Origin: Acidobacteriota bacterium | Lineage (GTDB): Bacteria > Acidobacteriota > Thermoanaerobaculia > Gp7-AA8 | Reading direction: 5' to 3' | NCBI GenBank assembly: GCA_003223695.1 | Contig: QHVY01000171.1 | Coordinates: forward strand, 1 to 14,865 | Length of the DNA stretch: 14,865 nucleotides | Shown: in pieces, positions 6,725 to 14,171 of the stretch | Layout of the letters: each line of letters begins with the position of its first letter | How positions within the stretch are numbered: the first letter of the stretch is position 1 | The notes under the pieces: model-generated | Seen by the model: the letters and a program-made list of their open reading frames with translations, nothing else | Database searches by the model: none | What the model was told of the DNA's origin: nothing | Program-made: the position numbers and the translations under genes

Positions 6725-7662
6725 ATCTGACGGCGGCCGTGGGCGTCGATGATATTCGCGCTGCGGCAAGCCGGATTCACCCGTTCATCCATCGCACGCC
6801 CCTGATTTCAAATCGATCGATTTCGGAAACCGCTGGTTTTGAGGTCCGACTCAAGTGCGAAAACCTCCAACGAGCCGGATCTTTCAAGATTCGCGGCGCG
6901 ATGAACGCGCTGCTACAGCTCACTGACGAGCAGCGCAAGCGCGGAGTGGTCGCATTCTCCTCCGGCAATCACGCCCAAGGGGTCGCTCTGGCCTCCAAGC
7001 TCCTCGGCGTCCGCGCCACGATCGTCATGCCCGAAGGATCCGTCGCATCGAAAGTTGCAGCGACGAAGGCGTACGGCGCCGAAGTGGTGATGTCAGGCGT
7101 CACGGCCGCGACGCGCGACACGGTCGCGCGTGAGATCGCCGATCGCACCGGCGCATCCGTGGTTCCTCCTTTCGATGACGAGCGCATCATCACCGGCCAG
7201 GGCACCGTCGGTCTCGAGATCATAGAAGAGTGGCCGGACGTCGAGAACATCATCGTGCCCCTGGGCGGTGGCGGATTGTTGGCAGGCATTGCTGTCGCGG
7301 CCGGGGCAAAGAAAGTGTTTGGCGTCGAGCCGCGCGCAGGAAACGATGGCGAGCAGTCGTTTCGCAGCGGCCGGATCGTCACGATCGAGCCGCCGAAGAC
7401 GATCGCCGACGGTGCGCGAACGCTGGCAATCGGTCAGCGAAACTTCGCGATCATCCGCGAGCGGGTGCGTGACGTCGTCAGCGTCGACGATGACACGCTG
7501 CTCGACGCGGTGAAATTCGCGATGTACCGAACGAAGCTGGTGATCGAGCCGACCGGAGCGCTCGGCATCGCCGCGGTACTTTCGCGGACTCTGAAGCTCA
7601 GCGGACCGACGGCGATCGTGATCTCGGGTGGGAATCTGGATTTCTCCCTACTTTGCAAATGA
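6712..7662 (+). CDS. PLP-dependent threonine/serine dehydratase (short, TdcB-like form)
   Basis: Fold-type II PLP enzyme, most likely threonine ammonia-lyase making 2-oxobutanoate and ammonia (also serine to pyruvate) in the cytoplasm. From GTG 6712 it has 316 residues, close to catabolic TdcB, and lacks the C-terminal ACT-type regulatory domain of biosynthetic IlvA. Motifs: the SFKIRGA lysine (Lys59) that forms the PLP Schiff base, SSGNHAQGVA, the glycine-rich PLP-phosphate loop GGGGLLAGIA, GVEP, and SGGN near the C-terminus. Serine racemase and hydroxyaspartate ammonia-lyase share these motifs and cannot be excluded. The open frame extends far upstream, but only antisense to the Ig-repeat gene, so that part is rejected. 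GTG 6712 lacks a Shine-Dalgarno; GTG 6739 is the next choice. It stands alone, divergent from the Ig-repeat gene. Confidence 0.9.
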   Translation: MTSSNLTAAVGVDDIRAAASRIHPFIHRTPLISNRSISETAGFEVRLKCENLQRAGSFKIRGAMNALLQLTDEQRKRGVVAFSSGNHAQGVALASKLLGVRATIVMPEGSVASKVAATKAYGAEVVMSGVTAATRDTVAREIADRTGASVVPPFDDERIITGQGTVGLEIIEEWPDVENIIVPLGGGGLLAGIAVAAGAKKVFGVEPRAGNDGEQSFRSGRIVTIEPPKTIADGARTLAIGQRNFAIIRERVRDVVSVDDDTLLDAVKFAMYRTKLVIEPTGALGIAAVLSRTLKLSGPTAIVISGGNLDFSLLCK

Positions 7663-7668
7663 ATTAAA

Positions 7669-7749
7669 AATTTCAAATTTCGAATGAAGAATGAAGAATT
7701 GGCTGACCGCGACGATCCATTCTTAATTCTTCATTCGAAATTCGAAATT
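7669..7749. repeat. AT-rich palindromic repeat between dehydratase and rarA
   Basis: Inverted arms 7669-7692 and 7726-7749 match at all but one of 24 positions. The inner 17 bases are perfect (7676-7692 with 7726-7742). The loop is about 33 bases. The right arm also contains tandem CGAAATT heptamers from 7736. It fills most of the 101-base gap and is far more AT-rich than the surrounding genes, so it looks like a dispersed non-coding repeat. It could fold in the rarA leader or help end the dehydratase transcript. Confidence 0.75.
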
Positions 7750-7763
7750 CGAAATTCTTCCGT

Positions 7764-9083
7764 ATGACCGGCTCCCTCTTCGACGACGCCCCCTTCCCGC
7801 CCACCCTCCCGCCCGATGCGCCGCTGGCGGAGCGGTTACGGCCGAAGACGATCGACGAAGTGGTCGGCCTCGAGGATGTGTTAGGCGAGGGACGCTTTCT
7901 GCGCAACGCCATCGCCAGCGATCGCATCCCGTCGATGATTCTCTGGGGACCGCCGGGATCGGGGAAGACGACGCTCGCGCGCATTATCGCCAAGACCACA
8001 CGCGCTCGGTTCGTGCCGTTTTCGGCGACCAGCACCTCGATCAAAGACATCAAGGTGCTGATGGAAGAAGCGCGCAAAGCGCGTCTGGGCCGCGGGATGA
8101 AGACGATCGTGTTCATCGATGAGATTCATCGCTTCAACAAGGCGCAGCAGGACGCGTTTCTGTCGTATGTCGAGGCGGGAGACATCATCCTGATCGGCGC
8201 CACGACCGAGAATCCTTCATTTGAAGTGAATTCGGCGCTGCTGTCGCGCTGCAAGGTTGTCGTGCTGCCACCGCTCGAGCGGCAGCAGGTGATGACGATT
8301 CTGCAACGAGCGATCGCAGATCCATCGGTACAAAAGTTTGGAGTGAAACTGACGCCGGATGCGCTCGATTTCATCGCTGCGACCTCCGCCGGCGATGCGC
8401 GTCAGGCCTTGAACAGTCTGCAGCTCGTAGTGGAAACGGCGCAGGGCACTGTCGATGCGGAGGAAGTGAAGAAAATCCTGCAACGCCGCTCGCTGATGTA
8501 CGACAAGGGCGGCGAAGAGCACTACAACATCATCTCCGCCCTGCACAAGTCGATTCGCAACGGCGACGCTGACGCCGCGGTCTACTGGCTCGTGCGCATG
8601 CTCGAAGGCGGCGAAGATCCGCTGTACATCGCCCGGCGCCTCGTGCGAGCGGCATCGGAGGACGTCGGCAACGCCGATCCCCAGGCGCTCATTCTCGCGG
8701 TGGCGGTGAAGGAAGCGACGCACTTCATCGGCATGCCCGAAGCCGGCGTCGCGCTCGCGCAGCTGGCGACGTACCTCGCTGCGTCGCCGAAGTCGAATGC
8801 TGTGTACATCGGCTACGGCGAAGCGGTTCACGAAGTGCGACAGGGCGACAACCCGCCCGTCCCCCTGCACATCCGCAACGCCCCCACCCGCCTGATGCAA
8901 GACCTGGGCTACGGCCGCGGGTATCAGTACGCGCACGATTTCGATGAGCAGACTGCTCAGATGGAATGCCTGCCGGAGTCGCTGTTAGGCCGCCGGTTTT
9001 ATGAACCAAAGGAGATGGGGCTCGAACGCGAGATCAGGGAGCGGCTGGAGAAGATGCGCGCCGCACGACGCGACACAAGATGA
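7764..9083 (+). CDS. rarA: Replication-associated recombination protein A (RarA/MgsA, AAA+ ATPase)
   Basis: Clamp-loader-like AAA+ ATPase acting at stalled replication forks (E. coli RarA/MgsA, yeast Mgs1, human WRNIP1). The 439 residues match family length. It shows LAERLRPKTIDEVVG at the N-terminus, Walker A GPPGSGKT at 62-69, Walker B IVFIDE at 115-120, sensor 1 GATTENPS at 145-152, and the arginine-finger-type LLSRC just after. The C-terminal tetramerisation domain has AASEDVGNADP, KSNAVYIGY and PVPLHIRNAPTRLM. The N-terminal GSLFDD could be a weak clamp-contact motif, but this is speculative. The start ATG has no Shine-Dalgarno and follows the AT-rich palindrome by 14 bases. The gene ends just before a long hairpin. 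Confidence 0.96.
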   Translation: MTGSLFDDAPFPPTLPPDAPLAERLRPKTIDEVVGLEDVLGEGRFLRNAIASDRIPSMILWGPPGSGKTTLARIIAKTTRARFVPFSATSTSIKDIKVLMEEARKARLGRGMKTIVFIDEIHRFNKAQQDAFLSYVEAGDIILIGATTENPSFEVNSALLSRCKVVVLPPLERQQVMTILQRAIADPSVQKFGVKLTPDALDFIAATSAGDARQALNSLQLVVETAQGTVDAEEVKKILQRRSLMYDKGGEEHYNIISALHKSIRNGDADAAVYWLVRMLEGGEDPLYIARRLVRAASEDVGNADPQALILAVAVKEATHFIGMPEAGVALAQLATYLAASPKSNAVYIGYGEAVHEVRQGDNPPVPLHIRNAPTRLMQDLGYGRGYQYAHDFDEQTAQMECLPESLLGRRFYEPKEMGLEREIRERLEKMRAARRDTR

Positions 9084-9092
9084 ATGGGCATA

Positions 9093-9154
9093 TCACCACA
9101 GAGAGCACAGAGGTCACAGAGACTTCTCTGTGTCCTCTGTGACCTCTGTGGTGA
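9093..9154. repeat. CACAGAG-type long hairpin between convergent rarA and thioesterase remnant
   Basis: Arms 9093-9121 and 9126-9154 (29 bases each) pair with three mismatches around a 4-base loop. Each arm is built from tandem CACAGAG-like units. The hairpin occupies nearly all of the 75-base gap between two convergent reading frames, so it could terminate transcription from both sides, although there is no T-run. From general experience, similar CACAGAG/CTCTGTG palindromes recur in many unrelated bacterial genomes. Confidence 0.8.
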
Positions 9155-9158
9155 ACAA

Positions 9159-9455
9159 CTAGACCGCGCGCCTCACGATCGGCGTCGGCTTCCGATCCTC
9201 GCCGAGATTGACGTAGACCACCTGCGCCTCGGTGACGAGGACTTTCTCATTGGGATCGTTGTAGCGATTTGCTTCCACCGTAACTTTGACCGTGATCGAC
9301 GTCGTCCCGATGCGCAGCGTCTCGCACCAGAAGCTGATCAAATCACCGACGAAGACCGGCTCATGAAAAACGATCTTGTCCATGGCCACGCTGACCATGA
9401 CGCGCGCTCCCTGGCGTCGCGCTTCAATCGCGCCCGCCTGGTCGATGAAGGAGAC
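9159..9455 (-). pseudogene. Acyl-CoA thioesterase remnant (YciA-type hotdog fold), 5'-truncated
   Basis: Hotdog-fold acyl-CoA thioesterases hydrolyse fatty acyl-CoA. On the minus strand the frame gives SFIDQAGAIEARRQGARV, then MVSVAMDKIVFHEPVFVGDLISFW and a normal C-terminal half. Homology by eye begins at about 9452 with SFID, which contains the expected catalytic aspartate. The usual preceding segment (about 35-45 residues ending in a GxxFGG pattern) is absent, and an in-frame TGA lies at 9486-9488. The first ATG (9398) comes after the aspartate, so the 79-residue product would lack it. Upstream there are only about 45 bases before the ppiD stop. A different frame there reads LPKWHEPA, perhaps a trace of the N-terminus, but this is weak. 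An unusual start codon or a sequencing error are alternatives. Confidence 0.6.
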
Positions 9456-9496
9456 GGATCGCCGGCTCGTGCCACTTCGGCAGGATGTTCAATCGG

Positions 9497-11452
9497 CTAC
9501 AGGCCCGCCTGCTGCGTCGCCTTGTTCTGTTGCGTCACCAGCGGATTGATCTCGACAGTCGATTCTTTCCGCAGCCGCTGCACCAGAACGGCGCGCAGGT
9601 TCCGTGCTTCCTGCTGGCGAAGCATTTCCGCGTATTGCGCGCGATTGTCGCTCGCTTCTTTCGGATTGACCCTCTTCTGCTCTTCAATCTGAAGCACCAC
9701 AGCGCCGTCGGGCATCACGATCGGGCCGAGCATCTGGCCGACCTTCCCCGACATCGCCGCGTTGACAAGCGCGCTCGTGTCGCCGTTGAAGCCGGAAACG
9801 AATCCCTGTCGCGTGACGGTGGTTTCCTGGGCCGTTAGGCCGACCTTCTTCGCCACGTCATCGACATTCGACGCGGGCAAAGCCTTCGCCAGGTCCTGTC
9901 GCGCGAGCTCGCGCGCTTTCGCGGCGCGCGCGTCGGACTCGACGCGGGCGCGGATCTCGCTCAGATCGGAAATGCCGGCCGGACGAATCGCATACAGGTA
10001 CGGGATCGCCGGTCCGCGCTGCGTGCCGACGATTTCGCCGACATCGCCCTGCTTCGCAGAAAACGCCCATGTGCTGAGCGTCGGGTTGTTGCCGAGACCC
10101 GGAATCGCTTCGGACTTGCTGAACCACTGCGTGTCGTTCGAGCTCACTCGATCATTCGCCATCGCAGTGAAGTCCGCCGCGGACTTCGGCTTTGACGTCC
10201 GCAGGCGCGCAGAGATGTTCGTGATCGCATCGCGCGATTCCTTCTTCGCCTGTTCGTCCGCCATCTGCGCGGCGAGCGTCGGCCGCACTTCCTCGAATGA
10301 CCGATACCCAGCCGGACGCCGCTCGAGGACCTTGATGATGTGATATCCGAATTCCTTGGAGCGAATCGGATCGCTGATCGTGTTCAACGGAATCGAAAAC
10401 GCCGCGGTATCGAACGCCTCGACCGTCATTCCGCGATCGACGAATCCCATGTCGCCGCCTTTGCCCGACGACGACGGATCACCGGAATTCTCTTTCGCCA
10501 GCTTCGCGAAATCAGCTCCGCCGCGAAGCTGCTTCACAATGTTTTCTGCTTTCGCTTTTGCCGCGGCGTCCTGCTCCGGCGTCGCGTTCGGGTCGACTTT
10601 AATCAGGATATGGAGGATGTGCGCCGACTCGGGACGCTTGTAGTCTTCCTTTGAAGCGTCATACCGTTTCCGCATCTCGGCCTCACTCGGAATGATTTGC
10701 GAGCGAATGCGCGCGTTATCGGCGAGTAGATACTTGAGCTCGCGCTGTTCTCCATGCGCGTACTTCGCCTGATTGGCGCGGTAGAACTGCTCGACTTCCG
10801 CCGGCGTGACTTGAACCTTCATCGCTTCGCGGCTGGTCGGCATCATCACGTATTTGATCTTCGCGTTCTCCGAGACGCGCCGGTACTCCTCTTCAGCGGC
10901 TTTCGGCGAGATCACGATCGAGTTCTGCAGCGCGCTGTTGATTTTCTGCAGCGTGATGTCGCGAGACAGCTCGTCCTCGAACTCGGCCGTCGATGTGTAG
11001 CCGAGGGCGCCGGTGACGTAGCGGGTGTAAAGCTCATCGCCGACAAACTTGCCGTCGGGATTCAGCGTGGGAATCTCGAGGATCCGTTTGCGCACCTCTC
11101 CGGGCGTGGCATTGAGATGGAGCCGGCGCGCTTGCTGGAGCAGAAGACGCTGGTCGACCAGCGAATCGAGAACCTGCTGCGGCAGTCCCATCGCCTGAAC
11201 CATCTCGGCGCTGAGCGGCTGCCGGTACATCTGCTCATAATTTTTCTCTGTGTAGTAGAGGGCGCGATCGTATTCACGAAATGGAATCGTCTCGCCGTTG
11301 ACTCGCGCTGCGAAGGCGCGATCCTGCTGCCGAACGCGGCCAGCACCGCCGAGCCCCATGTCCACGTACACGAAGCCGATCACGAACGCCGCAATTACGG
11401 CAAGCAGAGCCCACTTGAGCTGCTGGAAGTTGTCGCGCATCAATTTGAGCAT
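9497..11452 (-). CDS. ppiD: PpiD-like membrane-anchored peptidyl-prolyl isomerase (SurA_N plus parvulin domain)
   Basis: Inner-membrane-anchored periplasmic folding factor that assists exported proteins. From ATG 11452 it has 651 residues: a short cytoplasmic start (MLKLMRDNFQQLKW), one transmembrane helix at about 14-31, and a SurA/PpiD-type chaperone region at about 45-240 (VNGETIPFREYDRA, LVDQRLLLQQA). A parvulin rotamase domain follows at about 275-378 (HILHILIKV, GGADFAKLAKENSGDPSS, GGDMGFVDRG, FGYHIIKVLERR). The long helical C-terminal part at 380-651 resembles the PpiD pattern of a parvulin domain embedded in chaperone sequence. An upstream TTG-type extension to 11533 is rejected: it is translated REP sequence, while GAGGG sits seven bases before the ATG at 11452. 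It is divergent from the FecR-mreBC run. Confidence 0.9.
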   Translation of the reverse strand: MLKLMRDNFQQLKWALLAVIAAFVIGFVYVDMGLGGAGRVRQQDRAFAARVNGETIPFREYDRALYYTEKNYEQMYRQPLSAEMVQAMGLPQQVLDSLVDQRLLLQQARRLHLNATPGEVRKRILEIPTLNPDGKFVGDELYTRYVTGALGYTSTAEFEDELSRDITLQKINSALQNSIVISPKAAEEEYRRVSENAKIKYVMMPTSREAMKVQVTPAEVEQFYRANQAKYAHGEQRELKYLLADNARIRSQIIPSEAEMRKRYDASKEDYKRPESAHILHILIKVDPNATPEQDAAAKAKAENIVKQLRGGADFAKLAKENSGDPSSSGKGGDMGFVDRGMTVEAFDTAAFSIPLNTISDPIRSKEFGYHIIKVLERRPAGYRSFEEVRPTLAAQMADEQAKKESRDAITNISARLRTSKPKSAADFTAMANDRVSSNDTQWFSKSEAIPGLGNNPTLSTWAFSAKQGDVGEIVGTQRGPAIPYLYAIRPAGISDLSEIRARVESDARAAKARELARQDLAKALPASNVDDVAKKVGLTAQETTVTRQGFVSGFNGDTSALVNAAMSGKVGQMLGPIVMPDGAVVLQIEEQKRVNPKEASDNRAQYAEMLRQQEARNLRAVLVQRLRKESTVEINPLVTQQNKATQQAGL

Positions 11453-11459
11453 CGGAAAG

Positions 11460-11464
11460 CCCTC
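11460..11464 (-). promoter_or_regulatory. Ribosome binding site deciding the ppiD start
   Basis: GAGGG on the minus strand, seven bases upstream of the ATG at 11452. It supports this start over the longer frame that begins upstream of the palindromic repeat. Confidence 0.65.
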
Positions 11465-11481
11465 TTTGAAAGTTGGATGGT

Positions 11482-11526
11482 GTAGCGGCGGCCGTCCTCG
11501 GCCGCCGGCGGGCGAGGACGCCCGCC
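11482..11526. repeat. REP-like double hairpin between ppiD and the FecR gene
   Basis: A GTAG head at 11482-11485 is followed by two perfect hairpins in tandem. The first has 9-base arms (11486-11494 and 11499-11507) with loop TCCT; the second has 8-base arms (11507-11514 and 11519-11526) with loop AGGA. The layout matches the REPs around the transposase, but stem and loop sequences differ, so it probably belongs to another REP family. It lies in the 157-base gap between divergent genes. Confidence 0.75.
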
Positions 11527-11549
11527 ACCACACGCGTAAAAAACGCGAC

Positions 11550-11578
11550 AGTCTACCTATTCCCTCTTATGAGAGCAA
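11550..11578 (-). promoter_or_regulatory. Weak candidate promoter for ppiD
   Basis: On the minus strand TTGCTC (11578-11573) and TAGACT (11555-11550) are 17 bases apart. Both boxes are poor matches to sigma-70 consensus. If it is real, the REP-like hairpins lie in the ppiD 5' leader. Confidence 0.22.
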
Positions 11579-11587
11579 ATGTCGTGT

Positions 11588-11593
11588 TATAAA
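11588..11593 (+). promoter_or_regulatory. Candidate -10 box for the FecR-mreBC run
   Basis: TATAAA lies 16 bases before the ATG at 11610. A TTATGA 15 bases further upstream is a poor -35. The leader would be only about 10 bases with no Shine-Dalgarno. Confidence 0.3.
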
Positions 11594-11609
11594 AGATCGA
11601 CATCGTCCG

Positions 11610-13040
11610 ATGGCCATCAAGAAAGCCGCCCGAGCCGACATTGACTGGTATCTGATCTCGATCGATCGGCTCAAGCAGATCGGGCTCATCATTTTGCTCG
11701 TCGTCCTCGGACTCGCCGGCTGGTGGTTCTTCAGCAATCAAAAACGGAATCCTCGAAGCGCGGCTGAGGCTGCGATCACGGACGCCCGGGAAGCGCTGAA
11801 CGATCTTGCTTCCTCGAAGGATTTCAGCAATCACCGCTCTGATTTCGACCGCGCTCAGAAAAAGCTCGATGAAGCGACGACGTTCCTGACCGCAGGCAAG
11901 TACCCGAGCGCGCAGGAGGCCGCTGTCGAATCCCAGACAATCAGCCGCGCGGCGATCAGCGGCGGCGGCACCGAATTCGACGCACAATTCAACACTGTCG
12001 AAGGTGACGTCCAATTTCAAAAGTCTGCGACATCGGATTGGCATCGCGCCGATATCGGCAAACCGCTCTTCAATGGCGACTGGGTGAAAACCGGCGAGAG
12101 CGCATCTGCCGAGCTCATCTTTTCTAATGGAACGCTCTACACCGTCGGACCGAACGCGTTATTGGAGATTTACGCGCAGCTCAATCCGGCAACCGCGAAG
12201 AAGAGCAACTCCGTGCAGATGCAGGTCGGATCGGTCGAGGTCGCTACGACCGATGATGCTTCGATGGTGCGCACACCAGGCACGCAGGTCGTTGTCGATT
12301 CAGAGTCGACGACGCAGGTCGGCGTCGATCGCTCGAAGAGCACGTCGGTCATGGCCGAAAAAGGCAGCGCGTCGGTCGCCTCTTCGACCGGAGGAGCCGC
12401 GATCAAACTGAACGGCGGGCAGAAGGTGAACGCGACCGCGCAAGGCTCGCTGTCGCCCGTCAGGAATCTCTTGATGCCGCCCGCCCTCCTCGCCCCCGCG
12501 GACAACCAGGTGTATCCGGTGAGCAGCGAGTCCCGCGTCGATTTCGGCTGGGACGCGATTACGAACGCGACGTCCTACGTGCTTCAGGTTTCGCGATCGC
12601 GGCTTTTCACGTCGCTGGAGATCAACTCCCGCCGTCAGAAGACGACCGCTTCGGCCAAAGTCACGGCCGAGGGGGCGTTCTACTGGCGCGTTGCGGCGAT
12701 CGGGCCGGAAGGCGACCCCGGACCGTTCTCGTCGTTCCGCCGGTTCCGAGTCAGCGGTGCGAGCCGTGAAGCTGGAACGACCACGCAGGAGGCTCCGCCA
12801 CCGTCGCTGCAGGTCAAGAAGCCGTATTCGATCGGCGGACCGTTCTACATGATCGAAGGCGCCACCGATCCGGGTGCGACGGTGTTCATCAATGATGAGG
12901 AAGTCGACGTCGAATCGAACGGCCATTTCAAGAAGCTGGTCAGCTTCAGCAAGGTAGGCCGGAACTCGGTCGTTGTGAAAGCCGTGAACGCCGCAGGGAA
13001 ACAGACGATACAATCTGAGACCGTGCTGGTCGAAGAATAA
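11610..13040 (+). CDS. FecR-domain membrane protein with Ig/FN3-like C-terminal modules
   Basis: Predicted inner-membrane protein of 476 residues with one transmembrane helix at about 24-41 and a large periplasmic part. Residues 50-115 form a charged helical segment, perhaps coiled-coil (AEAAITDAREALNDL, DRAQKKLDEATTFL). A FecR-like domain follows at about 125-275: GDVQFQ, ADIGKPLFNGDWVKTGESASAELIFSNGT by pattern, then VRTPGTQVVVDS. An FN3-like module spans 295-385 (SYVLQVSRSRLF, FYWRVAAIG), and a small Ig-like module spans about 403-476 (GATDPGATVFINDEEV, VVVKAVNAAG). There is no FecA/FecI partner nearby, so a role in iron-signal regulation is unlikely; it may be a structural or peptidoglycan-proximal protein. 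Start ATG 11610 precedes the transmembrane segment. The longer upstream frame crosses the REP and is rejected. It is the first gene before mreB. Confidence 0.85.
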   Translation: MAIKKAARADIDWYLISIDRLKQIGLIILLVVLGLAGWWFFSNQKRNPRSAAEAAITDAREALNDLASSKDFSNHRSDFDRAQKKLDEATTFLTAGKYPSAQEAAVESQTISRAAISGGGTEFDAQFNTVEGDVQFQKSATSDWHRADIGKPLFNGDWVKTGESASAELIFSNGTLYTVGPNALLEIYAQLNPATAKKSNSVQMQVGSVEVATTDDASMVRTPGTQVVVDSESTTQVGVDRSKSTSVMAEKGSASVASSTGGAAIKLNGGQKVNATAQGSLSPVRNLLMPPALLAPADNQVYPVSSESRVDFGWDAITNATSYVLQVSRSRLFTSLEINSRRQKTTASAKVTAEGAFYWRVAAIGPEGDPGPFSSFRRFRVSGASREAGTTTQEAPPPSLQVKKPYSIGGPFYMIEGATDPGATVFINDEEVDVESNGHFKKLVSFSKVGRNSVVVKAVNAAGKQTIQSETVLVEE

Positions 13041-13081
13041 TCGCTAGCACCTAATTTGCACCTGCCGCGTCGGCCCAAACT

Positions 13082-14103
<1,022 letters not shown>

Positions 14104-14107
<4 letters not shown>

Positions 14108-14138
14108 GGTCGAGCTGCGCTCGACCGAACCGCCCTAC
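14104..14138 (+). repeat. REP-like palindrome overlapping the mreB stop
   Basis: GTAG at 14104-14107 overlaps the mreB TAG. It is followed by a hairpin with 8-base arms (GGTCGAGC 14108-14115, GCTCGACC 14119-14126) and a 3-base loop. An outer pair GTAGGG (14104-14109) and CCCTAC (14133-14138) brackets it. It sits inside the probable mreB-mreC transcript, so it may attenuate mreC expression or protect the mreB 3' end. Confidence 0.7.
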
Positions 14139-14171
14139 ATGGCGTAAATTCTGCTCAGGCAGTTCGCAAGA

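Noticed and set aside
7669..7749. CRISPR or tandem-repeat array
   Set aside because: There is only one palindrome and about three heptamers, with no spacer-repeat periodicity and no cas genes.
7673..8116. A minus-strand frame ending in the AT-rich palindrome
   Set aside because: It is antisense to rarA, whose motifs are unambiguous. The palindrome end gives the usual translated-repeat pattern.
9084..9692. A 202-codon plus-strand frame beginning in the CACAGAG hairpin
   Set aside because: It is translated palindrome followed by antisense of the thioesterase and ppiD, with no recognisable domain.
11298..11609. A 104-codon extension upstream of the FecR protein, and the matching 27-codon extension of ppiD to 11533
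   Set aside because: Both translate the REP-like hairpins. Good starts exist at 11610 (before the transmembrane helix) and 11452 (with GAGGG).
11610..13040. FecIR-type iron-signalling regulator
   Set aside because: There is no ECF sigma factor or TonB receptor nearby, and the protein has extra FN3/Ig modules, so the classical role is not supported.
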